The notes beneath the pieces are model-generated. The model did no database searches and was not told the DNA's origin. It worked only from the letters and a program-made list of their open reading frames with translations. DNA of 64,000 bases, from assembly GCF_039555335.1 (NCBI RefSeq), contig NC_092631.1:4369501-4433500 (forward strand), in the 5' to 3' direction. Numbering within the stretch: position 1 is the first letter of the stretch; each line of letters begins with the position of its first letter. Shown here piece after piece: positions 23,501 through 38,500 of the stretch. Both the position numbers and the translations under genes were made by a program. This DNA is from Amphiura filiformis (lineage: Eukaryota; Echinodermata; Ophiuroidea; Amphilepidida; Amphiuridae).

Positions 23501-26500
23501 TCTGGGGGGGGGGGGGCACTCAACACAAATGACCATACGGGTATGCTCCCCCGGAAAGACCCACCTTTTTAGGTTTCGCAGCTCCGAAAGACACCCTATA
23601 TTTGACCAAAATAAAGCTCCGAAAGACCCTTGATTTTGATAATTTCAGCTCTAAAAGACCCAAAATTGCTCATTCTTCATATTTCTTGTTTCTTCAGGCG
23701 ATTTTCAACCAAAAAGCCAAGAAAGACCCTTGATTTTGACTTTTCGCAGCTCCAAAAGACCCCATTTTACTTGTTCACAGCCCGGTTCGCAGCTCCGAAA
23801 GACCCCCTTTTTAATACGGGTACGCCATCAGCTCCCAAAGACCCACCACCTCAAAATTCCGGGGGAGCATACCCCCCAAAAATTTTTGATGTGCCCCCCC
23901 CCCCCCGGGTGGTGGTGGTGGTGGTGGTGGTGGTGCAAAATTCTGAAGACTGAACCGTGTCCTGAGTAATCATGGTGATTAATGCATTGCATTGATTGAC
24001 TTATAGTAAATTGCTGTAAACTAGGGCTTTTGTCAAGTAGAATTTCCATTGTCGACAATTGTCAAATTTCAAGATCCGGCAAGTTGCGACAAACATGACA
24101 AAGCAATGCATCAATAAAGTCCAAATATTGAATAAGTTCAGAAACCACGCCTGGGAAACCACGTTATGCGTCATTATTTCCATCAAAATATTAATGTGAC
24201 TTTTTACATGTAAATGGCATTTCCATTACAAAATGAAATCTATGAATCCACCCTATCATGGTTTATATCTTGTGCTCAATTATTCCTTTTTTATTCCATG
24301 GGAAACAATTGTGGTCAATATTAAAGGAGGATTTCGTGATCCTAGCATCCTCTTTTTATGACATTTCTCAGTAGATATCCACGAAAAAATCTTATTTCCA
24401 AAATTTCAGTTGATTCCGATTTTGCGCTTATGCGAGTTATGCATGATTATGTGTATTACACTGCTCCATAGACAATGTGTTGTAATTTCGTTCTGGTGCA
24501 CCAGAACGAAATTCAAATTTAGCGATATTTTTGCTAAACTAATTAATCTGCAAGAAATATTTGGTACATAAACATTATGTAGCCAGAGGTATCCAGTGGT
24601 GTAAAAATCTCAACTTTTTTGGGAAAAGTGGGGGATGAGGCTGTGGATCACTTAAATGCCCCTTTAAATAAGCTTTTCTCTAATATTTTTAATGACTAAA
24701 TTTTGATGTTGTACTTATAAAATATTCTATTAAATTTTAAAATATTATATGTTGTGGTATTTTGTTGTCTTTGCAGATCCTGCCTGCTTGATGTGTTACA
24801 GCCCATGTGTTACTGGGGGTGTGCTAATTTTTTTATATTTTTGATGACTAATAAAGAGTGATTGAATGATTTATATTATAATTTTCATCCAATTTTCAGG
24901 TTCTTGTTCCACTGTTGTCAAACCCAAGAAATCACGAGACGTGGCCCACTGTGGTGTCCCAAGATGTCCTTCGTCATGTTAACCAACTCAAAAGCAACGT
25001 GTATGTGGTTGCAGGACAGGTGCAAGGCAAGACGCTTCTCCCGCTACCTGTTGGCTCAGAACAGGTGGAAGAGAATGGAGCTGCGGCTGAAATGGGTCAT
25101 AAATCTGGGTAATTGAAATTCCAGAAGTTATTTATTTAATTTAAATTCATTTCCAAAGAATTAAGGTACCAGTTATGTTCACACCCTGTATACGTATACC
25201 TAAACAAAGACAGATGTATGTCATAATTGGAACCAGCAGCCAATAGCTGCATCTTTTAGCTCAAAGTTAAGATATCATTCATTGAAATTGTTTAAGAAAT
25301 AAAGACACAATGATCCAAAAACTCAAGGAAGATGCCAATTTAAAATTTGCAGTTTTCTCCATTGCATGCCGTATTGATTTGTACACAAAGCGTTTGCAAA
25401 GAAGGGAACTAGTGCCGCGATTCCATTTATTAGCATGTTAAAACTAGCGTCATGCTTTCATTGATTAGAACATAAAAGTGCAACTTTTGATTTCATCTCT
25501 TTAGGTTTTAAATCACCATTTCTTTAATTCTCAACCAATTTCAACAAATAAGGTCTTGAATCAGTAAAGAGTACAGGTATTGGTGTTTGTTTTAATTTTG
25601 ACATATTTTTCTTTATTTAGGATATACAGGGGTGAACAAAACTGGTTCCTTAATCCTTTGGCTTACTGTATTTCTGTGACAATTAAATGCCAGATTGTAT
25701 GATTTAACATTTGATATTTCTCATCCAATTAAACAGAGATCACTTCTGTGATCGGAGTCTTGTTCACGCCATAGAGTCTGTCATTATTGACTGGAGCCAT
25801 CAGATCCGAGATGTCCTCAAAAGAGACTCAGCCCAACCCTTGTTACAAGGCTTGAACCCAGGACCTGAAGTGGAAATCCAATTCTGGAAGAACAAATATG
25901 AAAATCTGGACTGCATTTTCCAACAGGTATTTAAACAATACAATTAATTTGTGTGACTCATATATTTTATACTTGCAGGGCTTGGGGAGGGAGGGCTGTA
26001 TACTATCAAATGTTGCCATCCTTAATCAGGTCCTCAGCCGGTGTCGGCACCATTTTTTGATGTCGACATATCGACATATTTTGTATCTTGACGTCGACAG
26101 TGTGTCGACATACATTTGGGTTCCGAGAAAATACCAGGACTTTTTTTCCCATGATTTTAGGAATATTTAAAAAATTTTAGCCTAAAAATATCTAGAAACA
26201 CCGTCAGCAATTTCAGCAATTTCCAAGCTGGCTGTCTTCATAGCGAGCATGTAGCGATAAAATGTACAATTTACACCAGAATACAAGGCAAAATACTGCC
26301 AAAAGTATGACCCCTGAAGGCAAATAACATGAAAAATTGGCAAAATAGTAGGTAAAAGATAAGATTTGGCGTTGCATTTGGTTGAAAATACATCAGAAAT
26401 GGCCAATATTTTGAGTGAAAATGAGCTGTAAGTTTAACAAAGTGCCTTTGCACTATGTCACCATGGACGGAGTTCTGTCGATATGTTGGTATAATTCACT

Positions 26501-29500
26501 TTGTTGACAGGATTCCGACAGAGGACCTGTCGACACCGGCCTTACTCACATTTCCAACCTAAAATGTACTTCATGTGAAAATACTATAAACCCTATTATA
26601 ATTGCTGACCTTTAAACCTTCTTGAAGACATATTAAAATTATGACATTATTGTTACAAAAAAATGTGAATCTATGCATAGATAAACTATTCAAAATGCAG
26701 TGTACCTGAAGTTAGAATCATCATAATCCTAAACTAAAGGATTAGGTTATTCCGTCATGATGGATAAAAACAATAACATTATTAAGCACACTGGGTAATG
26801 GGTAGGCATACCTACACATATAAACACAGCCAAAATAAAAAGTCTCCACTAGTTCCATCCCCATTTAATCAGAGTCTGATGAGTTTATGGCAAAATAATT
26901 TATATAATAATTTTCTATACACTTTCCTTCGAAGGTTGATACCAAATTTGATATCAAAAGTTTAATCATCGTGAGCATAGGAGCCGTTGTTTGGAAATTC
27001 GTGCAATTTTAAAAATGACAAATTACAAATTGATCACGCAAAAATCAATGGTATCAGCTTATTATGTGGCCTGAAGCAACCCGTACAGGAATCATTGTAC
27101 ACTTGCCTGCGCACAATTAAAAGAGCGGGGTATTTGATTTGCATTTTGACATGCATGGGTAAACCTTTAACCTGCCGGCCTATTCAGGTGACGTAATTCT
27201 TGGCACTCACGCTAGTGTCGCTACGTGATACAATTCCCTATTTCATTTTAAAAATTGCACGAATTTCCAAACAACGGTCCTTATGGTCACGATGATTAAA
27301 CTTTTGATATCAAAGTTGGTATCAACCTTCGTAAGAATGTGTATAGAAAATTATAGACTCTGATTAAATGGGGTTGGAACTAGTGGAGACTTTTTATTTT
27401 GGCTGTGTTTATATAATGACTCCTGTCCTGCATTGCCTTGCTGTGGGTCCTGTTTCTTTTTGGATACCTTGAGTTCTGATCTCTTTTATTGTTTATATTT
27501 ATTTAATATGTGTTATATAAAATACTTTTATCATTGTTGTTTTTTGTTTATATTTTGTGTGCAATGTAATTCGGCCTGCGGGCCGCAATTTTGTGCTAAT
27601 AAAATCATATCATACATATACAATATTGATATGTTTTATGCCTCTACAGCTTCGTTGTCCCAAGGTTTGTAAGATGAAAGCGATTCTTGAGAGGACAGAG
27701 AGCAGCTATTATCCATCCTTCAAGAATATTGAGAGAGATGTGGAAGCTGGTAAGTAGACTGTGGGCTTTATTTATCTCAATATTTTAGCACAAACACTGC
27801 TAGCTCAGGCACTGCTCCGTCTCACCTTAATGTACATATCATGTGTGGTTTTTGTATTTTATGTAGCTCTGACAGAGGCCCAAGACATCAACATCTACCT
27901 GTCCCCTCTTCAAGGATTCTTAGATGAGCTGGAACAAGCTGACTTTGGAGACCTACACAAATTCTTGCGTCCCATTATGCATGTCATCTGCCTGATCTGG
28001 AGTAACTCCGAGTACTACAACACTCCGCCAAGAATCATTGTGCTGCTGCAAGAAATCTGCAATCATCTCATTGAGTTGGTAAGTTCAAGTTGAAATATTA
28101 ATTCTATATTTTTTTAGTAATTCTATTAAATTTAGATTTGCACTTATCTAGAATGTCATTGTCTAACATTTGAAAAAAGCGATTCCTTGTCTTTGTGGCT
28201 TTACAAACAGATATGGTGCATTGGGCTATTCCATTTAAAAACCACACTATCCATGTTTAAGATTTTGGAAATATCTACCACAGGGGGAGTATGAATTTCA
28301 AATGAAATGAGCACAGTGGCAACTCCATTTGAATTACATACACCCTCTGAGAAAGATTCAACCTGAATCTTCCCCTGAGGGAGAGTGAATTTCAAATGGA
28401 GCTGCTAATGTGTTAATTCCATTTGAAATTCATACTCCCCCTGTGCAAGATATTTCCAAAATCTTTCACAGGGGTAGTGTGGATTATAAATGGAATAGCC
28501 CAAATCTTCAGGCTTTTGTATAGATTTGGGCTACAATTGTCAGAACACTGATTCAGTGATGGGTTGTTGTTTTTTAATTTTCTCCAAATAAAAAAAGTGC
28601 AGAATTGTCATATTTACCATGATACTGAACAGAAATAGTAGAAAGCAAATTTTTGGTCTTTTTTTTTTTTGCTTTTTGGTCAAATTTGATACATTTTTGG
28701 GGTTTGTTTTTGGAATCGCAGCTGCACATCCATACACAATTCAAAATCAAGATCATCTTGGAATTACAACTTACTTCAAAATACTTAATTTAGTACAATT
28801 TTGTTTCCAATTTCAGTGTTCCAATTACCTCGAGCCAACTGAGATATTCAAGCAAGATCCTGAGGAAGCTTTGGAGAAATGCAGCACTGCCGTCTCCATA
28901 ATGGAAGGCTTCAAGAAATTGCACCTTGAGCATAGAGATAAGCTTCAGGATTATTTCAAGGAGGGTGAGCCAAAGCTGTGGGAGTTTGCTACACCGATGG
29001 TGTTTGCAAGGACTGATGCCTATGTAGAAAGACTGAAAATACTGGTGGTAAGTAGTCACACAATTAAAATAGTAGCAAAACTTTAAAAGACGAAGCAGTA
29101 TGACCCAGCGGTTTGAGCTTTTCGACTCTGGTACAAGATGTCCCCGGTTCAATTCTCAGTGGAGTCAAATATCAAAAAGTATCAGCCACTATTTCCATTA
29201 CTGCATTTGAATTGTGGTGTAGATGTAGTGAACAACAAAGACCTTGCAGCCAGTTCCGATCAGGGTAATACCTGGCTGTCTATATACCCTGCCCTGGGGA
29301 TCACGGGACAGTATTTAACATTTAATGATTCACCCAGTTAAAATAAGAAACAAGACTAGTGTTAGTCCCTACCCAAGAATGAAAAAGATAAGGGTTGGGT
29401 TTTGGGGGCGATGGTTTGGGTTAAAATAAAAAATAAATACAGGGATTTATTACGTGTGACTTATCATCCATCAAGTGGATATCAAGACACTGTTGTTTCA

Positions 29501-32500
29501 GTCAGCGAATATGGGGGGAAAGTTTGATTTGCGATTGCGAACGATAAAGGAGAGGGGACACGATAAAGGAGAGGGAAGGAATGGAATGGAACAAAAGGGA
29601 GTAAGGGAAGGAACAAAGGAAGGAAGAGACAAATATAAACTGAGCTCAAAAAGAAACTTATATTTTTTACAACTTGTGAATCACAAGGTCATATCTTAAA
29701 ATAGTGTCAATCAAAATGAACCAAAATTACACACAGGATAACTTTAATACTCTACTCAAAACACATGCCAGTAACCAAGCAGTTGTCCAACTGACACAGC
29801 AGCAAAATGCACTGTCATGGGACAGCTTCCTGGACTTCCTCCACTTTCACAGCCCAACATTTGGCACCCAGCACAAAAAAAATCTGTGAGAATGCACACA
29901 AGATCCTTGCACAGATGATAAAACGGTGCTGCTTTCTGCTTTTCATACACTTTTTTCATGAAACAGGGCTGGGCTGTGAATGTGACCCAGGACGCTGTTC
30001 CAGTGTCAGTGCATTTTGCTGTTGTGTCAGTTGGATAACTGCTTGGTTACTGACATGTGTTAAGAGTAGAGTATTGAAGTAAACCTGTGTGTAATTTTGG
30101 TTCAATTTGATAGACAGGATTTCAAGATATGACCTTGTGAAAAATTATAAGTTTCTTTTTGAGCTCAGTTTAGTAATATAATGATATTATGTTCAAACTC
30201 ATACCAAAGCTTCATATACTCTTGGTATCCTTCTGTAGAAATTCTTTGAGACCACTGTGGAATTCAGTAAGCTGGAGAAGACAGAAATGGGTGGCATCAA
30301 GGGCAAAATGTTGAGTGCACAAGTGGAGAAGATATTTGAAGACTTCACAGAGTGCGTCAAGGTCTTTAGTGAGAGATCGTATAATCCACTGGACTCACAG
30401 TGTCGGGTAAGAAAGAATGGGTAGCTATTTGATGTTTAAATCACACTAATCTTTCACAGTGGTAGAGTGGATTTGAAAACATTCCCTGTACCACTGTGAA
30501 AGATATTCAAAATATCTTCCACAGGGGAAGTATGAATTTCAAATGGAATGAACACATTAGTCTGTTATATATGAATTTTATACACCCTCTAAGAAAGATT
30601 AAACTTGAATCTTCCACAGAGAGAGGGTGGGTTTCACATTGAGCTGGCTAATGTTCTAATTCAATTTTAAATTCACACTCCCTGTGGAAGATATATCTTC
30701 CGCAATCTTTCGCAGGGGGAGTATTGACTTTAAATGGATTTGCTCAATTTGTATTTGTGCCTATTAGGCGACGAAAAAAGAAAAGCCTGTTCTACGGGCC
30801 CGACCGACCCAGATTTTGAACAAATTGGGAAAAAAAATTTCCTGTACAAATGAATGCCGACCCAAATTTCGGAAATTTCAGGAACAAAAAGTTTTTTTTT
30901 GTATTTTCTCAAATTGCTAATTATTTTCAGATTTTAGTGATTTTTTTGGGTCATTACTGACCCTACTTGAAAGGACTGTCCGCCCATAGAACAGGGTTTC
31001 TTTTTTCGTCACCTTATAGTTCCATTTGCTAGTACGTTCATGTGTATAGCATTGTTTCCAAAAATTAGACTTTCAGTATTTTTGCTAAAATCTTTGAAAT
31101 TAGGTTTTTGTAGAATAACTTTATAACGATAGATATTAGATAGTGCAAACTACACAGTTTTGAAACACTTTTGGTCAGACAAATAATTTGGTGTATCTTT
31201 CAACAAGATTAGAGCATTTGCTAATTTTTAGCCCTGTATGACCTTTCCTGACCTAGTAGTCACCAGGGGTCAAATCCAAATTGGATCCATGTGTTTGGAA
31301 ACTTTATAATGAAACACAAAGATAAAAAGACTAGTTTGCGCCTGACGTCATCTGTCAATCAAAATCGAGCACGGTTTGTTTACAAGTGTCGTGATGATAT
31401 GAGTTGTTGAACACGGCGGTAAACCCGGGTGCCTTATTGTTAATTTTGCACCTTCAAACATACAAACCATCTCAAAAGTTAGGTCTTTATACTAGGAAAC
31501 TTTCTTTTGCGAAGGCACCATGTCAACAATGCCTAGAAAAGTTGCTTTTTGCCTTGTAAAAGTACGTAATTTTTCGCCATTCACTGCTATTCCTTTTCTC
31601 CGATCAGCACCAGATAAATTGACCTTCCTTTTACGCACTAATTAATCAATCAATGATCGTAGAGAATTTGATTGACAGTGACGTCAGACGCAAACTAGTC
31701 TTTTTATCTTTGTCTTTAATTATAAGAAGGTTTTTATCACAAAGTGCTTGAACAGGTTAGGTATGGTGGATGGAGGAAAGTGTAGTTTGGCAGTGATGGA
31801 TCTATGAGTGTGGCTTTAATCACCTGTGATAACTTCGTAAATTCTAAATGTCTTTTTAAAAATGAAAGTAATCCCCAGATGATTTTAACAGGTGGTTTAA
31901 AATAATATCGATCTGCCAGACGATGCTCGACATAGTTTTGTAATAATGGTTTACTTTGATTTTTTCCCATTCTTTACTGCAGGAGTTTTTAGATGACTAT
32001 GAGGTGTTTGAGGGACAAGTCCTGGATCTTGATCGCAGGTTAGGGTCTATCATATGCCAGGGATTTGATGACTGCGGGGGACTAGAAAGTATTTTCCAGG
32101 TATGATTATGTATTTGTTTGTCTGTTTGTTGCAAAACATGTTAGACCAGGTCTAACTTTAGATCTGGAGTAGCTTTGGAAGTTAGACTTAGGAGGGATCA
32201 TTTCTTTTCCTCCTTTACTCCTGGCAAAGTCCAAAAATTAAACTGCAGCCATCTAATATAAAGCTACATTTGTTTGTCCTTTTACAGGATTTCCAATAAC
32301 ATAGGATAAGGTATGTAAATACCAAAAAGTTCCTTCTCCTTAGGACTTATCTCCATAGTTAGACCAGGTCTAAAGACAGACCTGGTCCAACTTGTTTTGT
32401 GCATACGGACCCAAAGGCTTTTTCTCCAAATGATCATTTGCCCAAAAGGCATTTAGGATCGTTGTACAAACACTGCGGCCATTGCTCCACATGGTTATTG

Positions 32501-35500
32501 TTTGCTCTGAAAGATTATTTTTCTAAAAGTTTGTTTCTCCAAAAGATTTTTTTGACAGAGCATAAGTCCAAAAATGTATAAGGGTCTCTACTACGAAAAG
32601 TAATTATTCCGAAGGAGCATTAGTCCATGGCATATAAAAGCGTGTTCAGACAAACAACCGTTTGTAATAAAAAACATTTGGAACATAAACTCTTCATAAA
32701 ATCACCCTGTTCCCCAGCAGTAAATTTATGGTTACTGCAGTGTAGATGAATAAAAAAAGATAAATTTAGAAAGTTTCTTGTCACTATGTTTGTCTATATC
32801 ATAGCTCTTGGATTGCTACAGCCCTATGTTGGATCGTGAAGTCATCAAGGCAGATTTTGAATACAACTATCCTACAGTTATAAAACTCTTCAGTGTTGAT
32901 ATAGATGATGCGAAGATGATCTACGACAAACAGATGGAACTACGAAAAGAAACGGAAGGCAAACCGCCACTCAACAAGAACATGCCAGAGATAGCGGGCG
33001 CCCTCAAATGGTCACAACAACTCAGGGCACGTATTGAAAGGCCTATGTCACACTTTAAGTATATTGAACATCCGTAAGTATGACAGTGCTTTAGTACTCG
33101 GTTTTAAAGTCTTATTGGTAGAATAGATTGAACACACAATATATGATCTCCTTTTATATAACCAATATTTATTACCAACATGTCGTCATTGGGCAGGGAA
33201 AACCTCCTATGTGTCATTGGCCCCTGAACATGTTTAACACAAAACCTCCTATGTAACCGGTTGGCAATTTTGTTTTAAATATGTTCAGGGCCACAAGTAC
33301 ATAGGAGGTTTTTTTCTGCCCAACGACGATGTGTAATTCATACCCTACCCAGCAAACACAAAAATGTTTTTAAAACGTTATAAACTTGTTATTATCAGGT
33401 TTTGGTTATGGTCAAAATTTTTTAATAATATGTTGGGTTGTCTGGTTATATTAAGGTAGACATGATCACATTTTGAACATGTGAGGGCAGGCTTCATTAA
33501 GCTTACTTGTGCACCAAGATCCTGTCTTAACTGTGTAATCCAATAGGAAAATGAAGAAAATTTGGATTTTGACCCTCAAAACTCCAATGTAGCATGATTT
33601 TTAGCAAATATGCATTGGAATAATATTTGATACTATCAAGTAATGAACGCTACATTTCATGAAACATTTGAAAGTTTTGTAAAATGGCCCTTCGTGCTCA
33701 AAAATTTAGCCATAAAGTACATACACACATGTTATGACATAGGAAGCCATTGATAATGCTGGGACACACAATTTGGCCCATTTTGGGACATTCAGGCGAG
33801 CATACTTTTCCTCATAACATTGCCAATTATAGGCCTACATACATGATTGACCCTCATTTTTACGTTAAATGATTCTCTTTTTAATGAAAGCAATTTTAGA
33901 TGAATTTATTAAATTTCAAAATTTTATGAACATGCCTAATTAAGGTCCTAAAAATGTTTTATATAAAAAAACACTACAACAACATTTTATAAATATTATC
34001 AAAATGTTATTGTAAAATATTTTTTGGCAAACATTTTGCAAAAATTTTTGTCAACACTTAAATGACATTATGTTATAGTATTTTGCAGTAAGTTTTTAAA
34101 AATGTTCTTGAGGCTTATTAAAACGTTTTATACCCTTTATATAACCAGACATTTAAACATTTTCTGTAAAACATTTAGTGTTTGCTGGGTATATAATCAA
34201 TGGTCTTCTTGTGTATATATATTTTTCATATATATATATTAACAAAAAATTATATTTTTCATATATATATATTAACAAAAAATTATATTTTTCATTATAA
34301 CATTTCACTTATTTTATCCTTATTCCTGATCTATTTTCTCAGCTGCATAGTAGTTTATTAAACTATATCCTTATATTAAAACTGCATATGATCAACATTA
34401 CACATAAAGTAGTGAACTATGTTAGTATTAGTTGTCAGTAGTTTTAGTATTAATTTGTATTCAAGCAAATGAACCCTTTATCACTAAAAAGGAAAAAAAT
34501 ACCAAAAAACTAAAACAAAACAAAAGTTTCAGGACAGGGCCAAAACTAGAACTAGTTCTAGTTCCTTCGCGTGCATTGGCCACGAAGCGGCCAACGAGGC
34601 GCTTGCGCTGAGGACTGGTGGATTTTGTAATATCAGAGGGCCTGTCATTGTCCCCTATGCACTGAACAAACTGCTAGGCCAAAACATGTGTGCAGTATTA
34701 TACAAATGTTCACATGCACTCCAGGGATTATACTTCTAATGTTGTCAACCTCTAGGAAAGTGCAGGGGTGTGATTTGTCTGGATTTTTTGTGGCCAAAAT
34801 TTATGCAATTTATTTTTCCTGGATATTTCACAAGCTTTGAATCACATCCCTGAAAGTGTTTGTTGACTGCTTGTGAATTGGCTCATATTGCTTGGTCACT
34901 TTTGTTAAAGGTGCTTGACCAGATTTAAAGGTGAAAGCTCATATTTTTCTCATTTTAGGCCTGCAATATATTTCCTTATTGGTGATATGAACAAAAACAT
35001 GGTACTTTGGGGTTTTTACTTCTAGAATAGATTCAATCCTTGGAATAAGAATTTTTTTTTTGTGATGGGCCTGAATCGGACCACAATCTGGTCACACCTG
35101 AGAGCCATTGTTGAGTGTATAATGTATGCCCCCTATCTTTGATTATTTTTTAACTTTGATTTCACATATGTGGTGTGATCAAGCAAAATCAGTTTGAAGC
35201 ATATTCAATTTTCGAATATTTACATGATTGTATAAAGCATTTGCAAAGCTATAGTTTGCAGAAATCCCCATTGAAATTAAACATTTAGTTCCAAAGATAT
35301 GAACAGTTGAAGTGTTTTAAAAGAATATGCAACAAAAGAAATGATTGTCTTTGTTTGGCTATATCTGAAAATCAGTATATCCGACTTTCGACTGATTGTG
35401 CTTGATCACATCACATATGTTATATTTTCCGCTTATATATTCCATTAAATATCATTCTAGATTGTCACCACATTGGGCCAGATGTAGTCGCATTTCATTT

Positions 35501-38500
35501 TTGCCATGAAAATATTGGGGCACTTTTGATGCATTCAATTTTAGTTGGGGCATGCGTCACACACAGAAAAGGTTCAAACAAGTGTGTTGATAAGTTTTAA
35601 AAAAACTTTGGCCCATGTTGTGTGTCTGTGTTATGTTAGCTAATTGTTCCTGAAAATACTCATTTCAAGAAACAATGGGCTATTCCATTTAAAATCCACA
35701 CTACCTCTGTGGAAGGTTTTGGAATATCTTCCATAGGGGGAGTATGATTTTTAAATGGAATTGACACATTAACCATTCCTATTTAAAACTCACCCTCCCT
35801 CTGTGGAAGATTCAGGTTGAATCTTTCTCAGAGGATGTATGAGATTCAAATGGAGCTGCCTAATGCATTCATTCAATTTGAAATTCATACACCCCCTGTG
35901 GAAGATATTCCCAAGTTCTTCCACAGAGGTAGTGTGGATTTTAAATGGAATAGCCCAATCAGTATACTGAACCAGAACACCCTGAAATTAATCAAAATCA
36001 GAGGCATTTTTGGAATAGTTCATGAATGTGCTAACAAAGTATTCTAACGGCGAGCAAAAAAGCAGAATCTAATATTTGCACTAAAGTATGCACATATTGA
36101 TAACTCTGGCATGAGCGAGGCTGCTGAATTTGGACACCATGGTTAACATTTGAAGGTGAGCAGTCAATGCTGGAGATGAGCCATTAACTTGCAGAAAAAG
36201 TTGTTTACAATGGGACTTCAGTAGAAAAAAACATTTTGATTGTTTTTTGATTTTTTGCTTGTTTGTGATTTCAATATGGGAAATTTTTTCAAGAAACAGT
36301 TAACTTAAATGTATTACTTTTTTGTCACTTTGATACCCAGTCCAGTAGCCACCCCCCTCCCACTTATCGGCATTTTCTTACAAGGAGAATTGCAAACTAT
36401 CAGAGCCTTAGCTAGCTATCTGTCTGGCAGTCATTTTGGACAGGAAGTTTGCTCCTTGTAAGGGTAACATTAATGCCTTTTATAGCTGCCAAATTGTAAA
36501 TAAAGCTTTTGAAATGTCTACTGGACTTTTTGGACCAGATTAAAAAAAACCCCAAAGACAAAACAACCAAACTTTTGATTCTTTATGCCCACAATAGGTG
36601 CAAGAAGTCTGTGATTATTTGTTTTGTTTGACAGGTTAAGTTAGGACAGGCATTTTTTTTTTAAATGACAGGCAAATCTAAATTTCTAGCTAAGATCCTG
36701 CTGCCCATAATCCAAAGGTAATCCATAAAAGACCCATGTTCGAACCCATATCTTGGAAGTATTTAGTCATATAGTTTCAAAAGAATGACTAACAAAAAGA
36801 ATGACTAACAAAAAGAATGGCTAACATAATACAGCAATAAAACAGTTATTATGTACAAAAGGAGCTAAAAAATGTTGTCGAATTTTTTGAGGTTAGCCTT
36901 TTTTGGACACCAAGTATTTTACTTCACATTTTTGATACCATTAATATGAGTATCATACATTTACCTTTGAAAGTGCTGTGAATGCAGAATTGTTATATTA
37001 TCACTATATTCTTTGCAGTGTGTTAGTGCTTTGAAGTTCATTGTCACAATAGTGTGATTTTCAAAGGATTACATTATGCACACATCATAATGATGTTACT
37101 ACAACAGCAAATTGCTATCTAAAAGAAGGGTAATGCTGTATACTTTACACCCAAATAATGTGTCGGAGGCACTAAAAACTTAAGTAACGCATCAAACCCA
37201 TTATTTAAACATTTTTACTGCCAAGGACACATTATTTGGTTGTAAAGGATTAGGCAGCAACTGTTATTTTAATTCTTTAGCTGCAAAAATAGTGTGATTT
37301 AAAAAAGAAAATATTTGTTTGCCCAAATATTTTAAGTTGTTTACATCAAGGTAAAGCATGAATGTGTTATCCACAGCACAAGTGACAGCACATATCACGG
37401 GAAATTGTACACATAACCTTGCATGATGTTCTGCATAGAATGTGCACACTTTGCTATACGTTCCATATGCATGTTATTTCAAATAGGCCTATAATATAAT
37501 GTACATTATTTCAAATATATGTGACATGATCAAGGGAATGAGTCGGATGTCGCTAATATTGATTTTGAGATATTGGGAAAGAAAGTGTTCAAATTCTTTT
37601 GTTTTATATTGTTTTTAGCGATTGATAAATTGATGTAACCTTGCAAAGAAAAGTCGTATCAACATGAGGTTTTTAGTTTCTAAAAGCTCTAAATGTCTTC
37701 TTTAGAAACATATGTAAAACTCATTTTCGACCAAGGTCGACATGTGACTCATTCCCCTTGATCATGTCACATATATATACTCTCACATGATGCGTTTTGA
37801 CAAATCAAAGTGCATGATTTTCAATAATGGGCTGGGAGGGTAAAAGAATAAATTGGCTATTACAGTTCAAATCCATACACCCCCTATATGGACGATATAA
37901 CCTTATTCTTTCACAATGTGAGTGTAGATTTCAAATGGAGTTACCATTCAGGTAACCCCATTTGAAATTCACACGCCCTGTGTGGAAGATTAATGTCATG
38001 TCTTCCATAGGGGGTGTATGGATATCAAATAGACTAGACAAGCCCAATATTACTGCAATATCTGCTCCAGCCACTTGAATCTACCATTTTGTTTCCTCTC
38101 TAGATATCAGGATATTCAATAGGCTCCTTATTGGGCTGCATGTAGGCCTCCATTGGATAATGTAATCTCAGCAAAGACACAGATTAGTGCTTCCAGACAG
38201 AGAAAAATACAATTTATAGAGCTGCTAAGCTTTTACCGTAAAGGTTCACCTAATGGCGCACATGGGCTCCTTTGCCTTGGAATTAATTTCATGTACAAAT
38301 AGAAAGGTCCCTCCTCTGAAAATCCCAACAAGAATTAAGGGACATGCAATTATTTGCTGGTGGGATTTTTATGGGAGGGCACTTTTAGTTTGTGCCTAAA
38401 ATTCTAGTTATGTCAAGGAGCCTATAGTGCCATTAGGCAAATCTATACGGTATAGGCCTAATGTGCCCTGATAGAAAGCAGGCTTACCTACATGATGTAT

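Noticed and set aside
29479..29699. 74-codon frame with charged RKEGR-like residues
   Set aside because: Comes from a GGA-rich simple stretch in intron 6, not conserved and not spliceable in phase.
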